Below are positions 1 through 5,275 of a stretch of 5,275 nucleotides of DNA, piece by piece. The notes beneath the pieces are model-generated. The model had not been told where the DNA came from, searched no databases, and saw only the letters and a program-made list of their open reading frames with translations. How positions within the stretch are numbered: the stretch's first letter is position 1; each line of letters begins with the position of its first letter. This DNA comes from Methanoregula sp. (GTDB lineage: Archaea; Halobacteriota; Methanomicrobia; Methanomicrobiales; Methanospirillaceae), in the NCBI GenBank assembly GCA_026394635.1, contig JAPKXV010000334.1, positions 1-5,275 of the forward strand, given 5' to 3'. Made by a program: the position numbers and the translations under genes.

Positions 1-525
1 CTCCGCATCAATGCGTGTGACCGTTTCATCCACAAACCGTTTGACCGCGTTCTCCTTCCCTTTCCTCTCGTTGGTTTTTGCCCTCTCCTTTTTTGGATCC
101 TGTGATGATATTTTTTGGTGAGGGGACTGGGCTTTGGTGTCCTGTGGTTTATTCTGCTGTGGTACTGGAGCAACGGCATTTTTCTGGTGGTGCGGGTGCA
201 CAACGGGTTCTTTTTTCTGTAGTAAAACCTTTGCAGGTGTTTTCGGGTCATCTGCGTTCAGTACCGGGGGAAGTGTCATCTCTTCTGGTGACAGGCTGCC
301 GGTTGCATGACCGGGTTTTTGCTCCGATGCGATGATAACAGGTTCCGTGATGGTTTCAGAGGGGAGCTGCTGCTGGTGGTAATCCAGTCCCAGACGGTCT
401 GCCAGTGCCTGGTTGCATTCATGACTGAGGTTGAGGCCCTTTTTCCGGGCTGAAGAAAAAATATCGTCGCGGATGAGAACCGACGTATGCCGCCACTGGA
501 CGCCTTCTCCTTTGTGAGTCGTCAT
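1..525 (-). CDS. CcdA-like ribbon-helix-helix protein with long low-complexity tail (partial, C-terminus missing)
   Basis: An open frame of 175 codons runs from an ATG at 523-525 to the left edge with no stop, so the C-terminus lies outside the window. Residues about 14-46 read as a strand (TSVLIRD) followed by two helices. The pattern A-R-K-K-G-L-N-L-S near residues 26-34, then QALADRLGLDY, matches the N-terminal part of CcdA-family antitoxins, a ribbon-helix-helix DNA-binding fold. Residues about 50-155 are Pro-, Gln-, Lys- and His-rich and look disordered. The last visible stretch (AVKRFVDETVTRIDAE) looks like the start of a second folded, helical domain. Bacterial CcdA is only about 70 residues, so this protein is far longer than a classical antitoxin. 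No toxin gene is visible, and the upstream neighbour is uppS, 84 bases away. ATG 523-525 is the first in-frame start after the uppS stop, which happens to be in the same frame. The CcdA-like call is fairly good; a role as an antitoxin is uncertain, and a transcription or replication regulator is equally possible. Confidence 0.75.
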   Translation of the reverse strand, partial: MTTHKGEGVQWRHTSVLIRDDIFSSARKKGLNLSHECNQALADRLGLDYHQQQLPSETITEPVIIASEQKPGHATGSLSPEEMTLPPVLNADDPKTPAKVLLQKKEPVVHPHHQKNAVAPVPQQNKPQDTKAQSPHQKISSQDPKKERAKTNERKGKENAVKRFVDETVTRIDAE

Positions 526-554
526 AGTTTCCCTATCTTCTATTCTTTGCAGAA

Positions 555-568
555 GGGATATAGAGCCA
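555..568 (-). promoter_or_regulatory. Possible TATA box of the CcdA-like gene
   Basis: On the minus strand the sequence reads GGCTCTATATCCCTT, about 33-40 bases before the ATG at 525. An archaeal start site about 25 bases downstream would give a leader of roughly 10 bases. The Shine-Dalgarno is weak (AGGGA a few bases before ATG). The gene is therefore likely transcribed separately from uppS, but the evidence is only the match and the spacing. Confidence 0.35.
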
Positions 569-590
569 GCGGTATGCAGGCTGAACGTGG

Positions 591-605
591 CAAAATAAAA
601 AACGG
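591..605 (-). terminator. Oligo-T terminator after uppS
   Basis: The minus strand reads CCCGTTTTTTATTTTG, beginning 5 bases after the uppS stop codon. Archaeal RNA polymerase terminates at oligo-T runs without needing a hairpin, so T6-A-T4 right behind a stop codon is a good candidate for the end of the radical SAM-uppS transcript. Confidence 0.6.
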
Positions 606-609
606 GCTG

Positions 610-1374
610 TCACTGCTTTGAGGTCATCCGCTGGTCATACACGCGGATGGCCCTGAGAAGGTCTATCTTCCTGAAAAGCGGCCAGTAGGGTGCACAGAAA
701 TAGACTGCGGATTCGTGGCCGTTTGCAAGCCATGGTAAAAAATTTGACGTGCGCCAGTCGTTTCCTGTCCGTATGATCAGGTCAACCGGCGGCAGCCCCT
801 TTCCTCCATGCAGGTGCGATTCGACCATCTTCACATCAATGGCATCCGGCCGGATTATCCCTTCCTGAACTGAAGACAGGATGTCGCGGGCTGCAAGCAC
901 GATCTCGTTTCTCCCGCCATAGGCAAGGGCGATATTGAGGCAGAAGCCGTCATAATTTTTTGTCGCTTCTTCTGCAGCGCTGATCGCCGCAAGGAGATCG
1001 GGGGGGAGACGGGCACGTTCGCCGACCATCTGGACCCTGATCCTGTACTTATGCACACGCTCATCCGTGAGGACGCGGATGAACTTTTCTTTAAACAGCG
1101 CAAAGAGCTGGCTGACTTCCTCATCGTCGCGACTGAAATTTTCCGTAGAAAATGTATAAAGCGTGATGTGCTGGATTCCCAGATCATGTGCCCAGTCAAG
1201 CATCTCCTCGGTCTTTTCTGCACCAGCCCGGTGCCCGTCAGAGGTATTGATCCCGATTGCCCGCGCATAGCGCCGGTTCCCGTCCTGGATGATCGCGATA
1301 TGGCGGGGGACCTGGCCATATTGCATTTTGAGGTATTTCTCGTAGAGCGGTTCGAGAAGGGCTTCGCGAATCAC
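610..1374 (-). CDS. uppS: Cis-prenyltransferase (polyprenyl diphosphate synthase, UppS family)
   Basis: Condenses isopentenyl diphosphate in cis onto an allylic primer to give long-chain polyprenyl diphosphate. In archaea this is the precursor of dolichol-type carriers for protein N-glycosylation and surface glycans. It acts at the cytoplasmic face of the membrane. The 254-residue length is normal for the family. All signature regions are present: HIAIIQDGNRRYA at 25-37 with catalytic Asp31, GHRAG at 47-51, YTFSTENF at 73-80, NIALAYGGRNEI at 147-158, and DLIIRTGNDWRTSNFLPW at 198-215. Glu221 falls at the position of the Mg-binding Glu213 of the E. coli enzyme (offset 8, as for Arg202 and Arg208). 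The region after SNFLPW (LANGHESAVYFCAPYWP) is of the archaeal rather than bacterial type. The usual Met before DGN is Gln30. The start is GTG at 1374, overlapping the radical SAM stop (GTGA). It is chosen because a perfect GGAGGTGA lies 7 bases upstream; Met17 would be a shorter alternative without that support. The gene is the second of an operon. Confidence 0.95.
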   Translation of the reverse strand: MIREALLEPLYEKYLKMQYGQVPRHIAIIQDGNRRYARAIGINTSDGHRAGAEKTEEMLDWAHDLGIQHITLYTFSTENFSRDDEEVSQLFALFKEKFIRVLTDERVHKYRIRVQMVGERARLPPDLLAAISAAEEATKNYDGFCLNIALAYGGRNEIVLAARDILSSVQEGIIRPDAIDVKMVESHLHGGKGLPPVDLIIRTGNDWRTSNFLPWLANGHESAVYFCAPYWPLFRKIDLLRAIRVYDQRMTSKQ

Positions 1375-2363
1375 AGCGGCGTCACCTCCACGATGATGCC
1401 CCAGTTCGGGTACCGCTCAATCACGTACTTTTTACCTGCAAGATGATCGCCGAGTTCTTCCAACGCCCACCACGCGACCTCGATGTGATCCCCGCAGGCG
1501 GCATAGCAGTCTTCGCCCAGTTCGTCCCGGCAGTGGTTGGTGCATTCCGCTATTGTTCCCGTATCCGGTTCGAGCACGCCATACACCACGGTACCATCAT
1601 CGGTGACCTCATCAAACGGGCGCGCCGTGTTCCGGGCGATGCGTTTCAAGCGTTCACGCAGCTGCACCGAGTCCTTGAATGCCGAAGAACACCAGTGGAC
1701 GTTATCGTTTTTAAGGAGTTCGTCTGCCCATTCCCGTGTTCCCTGCACCGCATTGTGCACCCCGTCGGCAAGCTCAAAGCCTCTGAGCCGCATCCCATCG
1801 GCGTTGGTCTCGCCCCACTCGAGTTCGTTGATATTCAGAAAGTCAAGGTACGGGAGTGCAGGAATGAGGTGGCTGAGCCCGGGGAGCGCGGGCACTTCGA
1901 TGCCGATGTCAAACCCGAGTTCCTTTGCGCGCTTTGCTGAACGGATAAAATCCGAATTGAGAATATCTTCCCAGCATTCCTGAGGCGGGTGGAGCCGCAT
2001 CTCGTCCACAAGGCCACGGAGCGTGAGGAGGTCTTCTTCAGAGGGGGCCTTTGCGGTATACAGGTGGATGTGGTGGTCCTTCCCGAAGTGCTTTTTGAGT
2101 GCCCGGCAGTAGGTAGCGACCCGGTCGATGCAGAGGAGCGGCTCTCCCCCGGTGACCCCGGTACCAAGGGCGCTCATCGCCTCCGCCTCCCGGATCATCT
2201 GGTCAGTGCTCTCAATCCGGCGCTCGTTTGCATAGACTGCGTCCTTTCCCTTCCGCTCTGATGAGAGCGGGCAGTACCAGCACGAACGGTGGCACCGTCC
2301 CGTAACAAAGAGCACCATCTTTGCGCCCTGGTAGCAGAGGATACAACCTTTGGCAAGTGTCAT
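1371..2363 (-). CDS. Radical SAM protein of unknown function, archaeal pyruvate formate-lyase-activase-like
   Basis: A 330-residue radical SAM enzyme. Cys24, Cys28 and Cys31 in CHRSCWYC form the CxxxCxxC motif that binds the 4Fe-4S cluster for S-adenosylmethionine cleavage. TGGEPL at 71-76 is the SAM-binding GGE motif, and a partial TIM barrel follows (HIHLYTAK, DEMRLHP, IGIEVPALPG, FLNINELEW). It most resembles the archaeal conserved proteins annotated as related to pyruvate formate-lyase activating enzyme (COG2108, from memory). No substrate is known to me for this group. Two extra cysteine groups stand out: C7xxC10 ahead of the core, and C274-x3-C278-x7-C286-x3-C290 near the C-terminus, possibly for an auxiliary Fe-S cluster or zinc. 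The start ATG 2361-2363 has a GAGGGG element 4 bases upstream. It is first in an operon with uppS, with a 4-base overlap. The family call is firm; the reaction is unknown. A glycyl-radical-activase role is not supported, because no glycyl radical enzyme is nearby. Confidence 0.88.
   Translation of the reverse strand: MTLAKGCILCYQGAKMVLFVTGRCHRSCWYCPLSSERKGKDAVYANERRIESTDQMIREAEAMSALGTGVTGGEPLLCIDRVATYCRALKKHFGKDHHIHLYTAKAPSEEDLLTLRGLVDEMRLHPPQECWEDILNSDFIRSAKRAKELGFDIGIEVPALPGLSHLIPALPYLDFLNINELEWGETNADGMRLRGFELADGVHNAVQGTREWADELLKNDNVHWCSSAFKDSVQLRERLKRIARNTARPFDEVTDDGTVVYGVLEPDTGTIAECTNHCRDELGEDCYAACGDHIEVAWWALEELGDHLAGKKYVIERYPNWGIIVEVTPL
1382..1389 (-). promoter_or_regulatory. Strong Shine-Dalgarno of uppS inside the upstream gene
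   Basis: The minus strand reads GGAGGTGA followed by 7 bases and then the GTG start of uppS. It lies within the last codons (V-E-V-T-P-L) of the radical SAM gene. This decides the GTG start and indicates translational coupling between the two genes, while also letting uppS initiate efficiently on its own. Confidence 0.85.
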
Positions 2364-2383
2364 GGATCCCCTCAGTGAACATT

Positions 2384-2418
2384 GGATAGTATCAGTAAGA
2401 ATGTAATTTTTTGCTCAG
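2384..2418 (-). promoter_or_regulatory. Possible promoter of the radical SAM-uppS operon
   Basis: On the minus strand, GAGCAAAAAATTACATTC (2417-2400) resembles an archaeal A-rich BRE followed by a weak TATA element, ending about 37 bases before the ATG. A second TATA-like ATACTAT lies nearer the gene (about 2393-2387). The first is preferred because it leaves the GAGGGG ribosome-binding site inside the transcript. Neither is a strong match. Confidence 0.3.
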
Positions 2419-2442
2419 CGAAGAAGAAAACTCTTCCGGGCG

Positions 2443-2457
2443 ATCACCCTGTGTGAT
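2443..2457. repeat. Small dyad in the divergent spacer
   Basis: ATCAC-CCTGT-GTGAT is a perfect 5-base inverted repeat with a 5-base spacer. It sits near the middle of the spacer between the radical SAM and pilin genes. Its size and position would suit a dimeric regulator's operator, but a match this short can occur by chance. No second copy is seen in the spacer. Confidence 0.25.
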
Positions 2458-2524
2458 ATGCAGGCTGATTCGTCCTTTTACCGTTGATGGATTCAATTTT
2501 ATCATTGTTTATTCTGATGTACCA

Positions 2525-2535
2525 ACATATATATG
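2525..2535 (+). promoter_or_regulatory. TATA box of the pilin operon
   Basis: ACATATATATG is a strong archaeal TATA element, centred about 34 bases before the ATG at 2564. Initiation about 25 bases downstream would fall near 2555, leaving a leader of about 10 bases or less. No purine-rich ribosome-binding site precedes the ATG (the sequence is AATCATAATAAAAATG), which fits a leaderless or near-leaderless message. Confidence 0.65.
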
Positions 2536-2563
2536 ACAAATCACTAAACGAATCATAATAAAA

Positions 2564-4051
2564 ATGGCAAATATGTACCGGTCCTCCCGGCATAGAGAAG
2601 ATGGGCTTTCCGAAGTGATCGGGTTTGTGCTGATCCTTGGACTGATTGTGGTTGTATCCTCCCTTTACCTTGCGTACGGGGTTCCTGCACAGGGACGGGA
2701 GAGTGAAATTCTCCATATGAATGAGGTGAAGGACCAGTTTGTCTCCTATAAACTGAGCCTAGACTCGCTTTTTAATAACAACCAGGTTGACACCACGGTC
2801 AGTAATTCATTTACCTTGGGAACCAGTGGGGGATTTACGCAGGGAACGTTCAGTTTCATTCCAATACTGAGTCCGGTCAATTCCGGTGGGACATTTGCCA
2901 TTAATGAACGAACCGTGGAGCCGGAAACGCTGAATATTACCTCTTATTCGCTGATATACAATAATTCGGTGAAATACAAGGTTGATCTTCCTGCTCAGGT
3001 CAATTATACGCCGAATCATGTGTATGTCAATATTTCAACCCCGGCCGTTCTGAACCAGAACGGTATTTTCGGTGTGACCGTGAACGGAACAACATGGAAT
3101 ACCATAATAAATCTCACTCCCCGGGTATCGTTTTACCAGAATTACGTCTATGTCGCCACCAATCCATGTCCGACATCCCCGAATGGTTCCGTTTTGGAAA
3201 TAGCGAACAACAAGTGTCTCGTACCCATTAATATCTACAATTATACCCGCTCGGATCTGACCATCACGATAACCAAAGGCAACATTGTCACCATGCAAAA
3301 TTATCCCGTGTACGAAAATGTAGTTCCGGGTATTACCTACACCCTTGATCTCATGGATGATGCGTACGGGCTGAAGTCCTTGACGACCCCCCCGCAGTAC
3401 ATAAGCCTGAGAAACACTCTGGGTTCGATTACCGCAACCGGCAACATCACCTACGACTTTACCGAAATGAATCCCTACACAATATCCCCTATCCCCCTCG
3501 GCTCAATCGAGTACCGTGCCCAGAACAACTACTGGATCCCCCAGAATTATTATTACCAGATGGGGGGCGTCTTCCTCGGGCAGATGGAAGGAAATGTTAC
3601 CTATAAACTTCCCCCTGAGATCACCTTTTCGTATGCCAACCATACGGATACGGATCCTTCAAAGAATATCGTTACGGTGAATATCAATGCCCTGACCATT
3701 GCTCCGGATAATCGCGGGGTCGTGGGAGGCAACAGCCCGATCCAGATCAAGAGCACGCTGACGAACATCACCACCATGCCCTTTGTCAAAGGGACCGTAA
3801 ATACCAAATATATCATAATCGGTATAAACACAACCTCAAACCAGTCGCGGGAGATGTGGAAAAATTATTTCGGTTACACCGCAACTGTTGCCGGGATACC
3901 GCATTATTCTCAAGGCACTGTAGGGACGACCGAGACGTTTATTCGTATTAATGGGTATGATGAATCCGATAGTCTCTACGACATCAACGTGATTGCATCG
4001 AATGCAACCTATGCAACAACCGTGCATGGCGTAGGCGGGATCGTGCAGTGA
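2564..4051 (+). CDS. Large pilin-like surface protein with class III signal sequence
   Basis: A 495-residue protein with a prepilin-type N-terminus. A charged leader (RHRED) is followed by Gly14, then LSEVIGFVLILG, with one hydrophobic helix to about residue 39. Cleavage by an archaeal prepilin peptidase (PibD/EppA type) is expected between Gly14 and Leu15, leaving a mature protein held by the helix in the membrane or a fibre. The rest is Thr/Asn/Tyr-rich, looks beta-rich, and has no domain I can name. There are about 15 N-x-S/T sequons, pointing to heavy N-glycosylation outside the cell. Only two cysteines occur in the body (Cys202, Cys218), a possible disulfide loop. At 495 residues it is much larger than a typical major pilin (130-200 residues). 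The segment just after the helix (YGVPAQGRESEILHMNEVKDQF split across 40-60) is, from memory, typical of a pilin-like family expanded in Methanomicrobiales. ATG 2564 is the first start after an in-frame stop at 2534-2536; Met4 is a possible alternative. It is first in an operon with the next gene, with a GTGA overlap. Its function is inferred as a structural or minor pilin or a membrane-anchored surface protein. Confidence 0.85.
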   Translation: MANMYRSSRHREDGLSEVIGFVLILGLIVVVSSLYLAYGVPAQGRESEILHMNEVKDQFVSYKLSLDSLFNNNQVDTTVSNSFTLGTSGGFTQGTFSFIPILSPVNSGGTFAINERTVEPETLNITSYSLIYNNSVKYKVDLPAQVNYTPNHVYVNISTPAVLNQNGIFGVTVNGTTWNTIINLTPRVSFYQNYVYVATNPCPTSPNGSVLEIANNKCLVPINIYNYTRSDLTITITKGNIVTMQNYPVYENVVPGITYTLDLMDDAYGLKSLTTPPQYISLRNTLGSITATGNITYDFTEMNPYTISPIPLGSIEYRAQNNYWIPQNYYYQMGGVFLGQMEGNVTYKLPPEITFSYANHTDTDPSKNIVTVNINALTIAPDNRGVVGGNSPIQIKSTLTNITTMPFVKGTVNTKYIIIGINTTSNQSREMWKNYFGYTATVAGIPHYSQGTVGTTETFIRINGYDESDSLYDINVIASNATYATTVHGVGGIVQ

Positions 4052-5275
4052 GCGTTGGAGTTAACCGGGAAAACGCGTTGTCGGATGCGCTTGGTGCGAT
4101 ACTTCTGGTCGCAGTTGTCGGGATGGCTGTTGCAGTCATCAGCGCTGTAATCCTCTCAGAACCAGTTCCTGAAAAAATTCCTGCCCTGAATGCGGATATC
4201 ACAACTATCGGGCGGACAATCCTTATTACCCATAATGGGGGGGATTCGCTTGAGAAAGCCGATATGGCGATCATAATCGATGGGAATGAGACCAAGAACT
4301 CGTTCCAGAGGATTGATGGCACCCCGTGGTCGGCGTGGGCTGTGGGGGACTCCCTGTATTACAACGTTCCCCCCGGTCAGCCTATGCCGCAGGGAATGAC
4401 GATTTTTTTTGTTGGCGGATCATCCGCCCGGATCATAACCTCAATGGGAGTACCACAAACCGTATCGGCGGGTGGTTTGTATCCCACAGGTACTGGCACT
4501 GCAACCCCAACACCCGCCCCGGTTGCAGACTTCAACGGGACACCTACCTCCGGTACAGTGCCGTTAACCGTCACATTCACGGACTTGTCAACCAGAACCC
4601 CGACTTCGTGGAACTGGACATTTGGTGACATCGGTGCCGGGAACACCTCGACATCGCAGAATCCCTCGCACATGTACACGACAGCCGGGACATATACTGT
4701 GACCCTGGTGGCAAGTAATGCCGGTGGCAGCGATACCAAAACGCAAACCGGATTTACGGTAACACCCCCACTATCCGGGTTCACTGTGGAAGCGTGGGTG
4801 AAGTGGAACATTGACCCGAACCCGGGCAACGATACGACAAGAAAATGGGCAACGATTGTTGTGGATGGTACAACTGATAATAATCGCCGGTATCAACTCC
4901 AGCACGATCAGTACAATACCAACGAGTTTGCCTTGTCAACGACCAATACGAGCGGGGCATTTGTGCAATCAAACATAAAACCCGGTGTCGGAACGTGGTA
5001 CTACGTAACCGGTGTCTACAACCAGACGCCGGGAACTATGGCAATCTTCGTGAACGGTGTCCAGAATAGCTCGAAAGTAGTTGATAGTTCTGGCCTTCGA
5101 CCGTCACCTAATTTATATCAGAGGGGAGGTCCGGCCGGAATCAGTTACAATAACAATGACGGCCGGGGTTTGGTTATCAATCGTATATTCAATGGGGAGA
5201 TCTGGGGACTCAACACGTATGAAAGGGCACTGAGTCCGGCTGAGATTGCTGCCAATTTCGCGAAAGGAGGTCCCA
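4048..5275 (+). CDS. Type IV pilin N-terminal domain protein with PKD and LamG domains (partial, runs off right edge)
   Basis: An open frame of 409 codons with no stop before the window end. The N-terminus has the archaeal prepilin pattern: RENA at 7-10, then LSDALGAILLVAVVGMAV. Cleavage is expected after Ala10, with a hydrophobic helix to about residue 36. Residues about 44-135 resemble the archaeal type IV pilin domain formerly called DUF1628 (ITHNGGDSL, then W-x-VGDSLYY and FFVGGSSARI). A Thr/Pro linker (about 148-158) leads to a PKD domain at 159-238, seen from PVADFNGTP, VTFTDLST, SWNWTFGD, NPSHMYTTAGTYTVTLVASN. A LamG/concanavalin-like domain follows at about 244-407, seen from FTVEAWVKW, GTWYYVTGVYNQ, IFVNGVQNSS and the closing YERALSPAEIAANF. 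Eight N-x-S/T sequons are visible. The GTG start at 4048 overlaps the previous stop (GTGA). There is no clear ribosome-binding site, so translation probably depends on re-initiation from the upstream gene. PKD usually acts as a spacer and LamG as a carbohydrate or protein binder, so an adhesin carried on a pilus or pseudopilus is the likely role. Further domains may follow beyond the edge. Confidence 0.88.
   Translation, partial: MSVGVNRENALSDALGAILLVAVVGMAVAVISAVILSEPVPEKIPALNADITTIGRTILITHNGGDSLEKADMAIIIDGNETKNSFQRIDGTPWSAWAVGDSLYYNVPPGQPMPQGMTIFFVGGSSARIITSMGVPQTVSAGGLYPTGTGTATPTPAPVADFNGTPTSGTVPLTVTFTDLSTRTPTSWNWTFGDIGAGNTSTSQNPSHMYTTAGTYTVTLVASNAGGSDTKTQTGFTVTPPLSGFTVEAWVKWNIDPNPGNDTTRKWATIVVDGTTDNNRRYQLQHDQYNTNEFALSTTNTSGAFVQSNIKPGVGTWYYVTGVYNQTPGTMAIFVNGVQNSSKVVDSSGLRPSPNLYQRGGPAGISYNNNDGRGLVINRIFNGEIWGLNTYERALSPAEIAANFAKGGP

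Noticed and set aside
855..1319. Minus-strand open frame of 154 codons in another frame of uppS
   Set aside because: It is Arg/Ser-rich out-of-frame translation fully inside uppS, with no start signal.
1051..1446. Plus-strand open frame of 131 codons
   Set aside because: It lies antisense to uppS and the end of the radical SAM gene, both with full family motifs, and its translation resembles no protein family.
1443..1983. Two plus-strand open frames opposite the radical SAM gene (also 1989-2261)
   Set aside because: They are antisense shadows of a G+C-rich real gene whose catalytic motifs fix the coding strand.
2420..2436. GAAGA...TCTTC inverted repeat in the spacer
   Set aside because: Five-base arms in a purine-rich stretch with a 7-base loop are too weak to call a hairpin or operator.
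2444..2716. Minus-strand frame of 90 codons covering the divergent spacer and pilin start
   Set aside because: It overlaps the pilin signal sequence and TATA box, has no ribosome-binding site, and its composition does not look like a protein.
4326..4628. Plus-strand frame of 100 codons
   Set aside because: It is the +1 frame of the pilin-PKD-LamG gene. It is relevant only as the product frame if the T8 tract gained one base.
4377..4829. Minus-strand frame of 150 codons
   Set aside because: It is antisense to the PKD region; its regular Val/Pro/Gly content mirrors the Thr/Gly-rich codons of the real gene.
1..5275. CRISPR array, tRNA or rRNA gene, insertion sequence or attachment site
   Set aside because: I saw no regularly spaced repeats, cloverleaf, transposase motif or terminal inverted repeats on either strand.

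Overview
The window looks like chromosomal DNA of a methanogenic archaeon, most likely of the order Methanomicrobiales (Methanoregula and relatives). The evidence is an archaeal-type cis-prenyltransferase, an archaeal uncharacterised radical SAM protein, class III (prepilin-type) signal sequences with the archaeal L-S-(E/D)-x-(I/L)-G core, PKD and LamG surface domains, GGAGGTGA ribosome-binding sites, TATA-box promoters and oligo-T termination. The genus is an inference from these features, not from an alignment.

Layout. The left 2.36 kb is read on the minus strand. It starts with a radical SAM protein of unknown function (1371-2363). This is followed, with a 4-base GTGA overlap, by uppS (610-1374), which makes long-chain cis-polyprenyl diphosphate, the precursor of dolichol-type glycan carriers. 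After an oligo-T tract and an 84-base gap comes a partial gene (1-525) that runs off the left edge. It encodes a CcdA-like ribbon-helix-helix domain followed by a long, low-complexity polar region. A 200-base AT-rich divergent spacer (2364-2563) separates this half from the plus-strand half.

The right 2.7 kb is a two-gene plus-strand operon of secreted or membrane-anchored pilin-like proteins. The first (2564-4051) is an unusually large pilin-like protein of 495 residues with about 15 N-glycosylation sequons, read from a strong TATA box with little or no leader. The second (4048-5275, open at the right edge) overlaps it by GTGA. It carries an archaeal type IV pilin N-terminal domain, a Thr/Pro linker, a PKD domain and a LamG (concanavalin-like) domain, so it looks like a pilin-tethered adhesin.

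How they fit together. The pilin pair probably forms part of a surface fibre or pseudopilus whose LamG domain contacts a ligand. The assembly ATPase, membrane platform and prepilin peptidase are not in this window. UppS would supply the lipid carrier for N-glycosylation, and both surface proteins are rich in sequons, but the genes are divergent, so this link is only suggestive. The best leads for new biology are the pilin/PKD/LamG operon, the translationally coupled radical SAM-uppS pair with its extra cysteine clusters, and the CcdA-like protein with its atypical long tail. No RNA gene, CRISPR array, insertion sequence or attachment site is visible.
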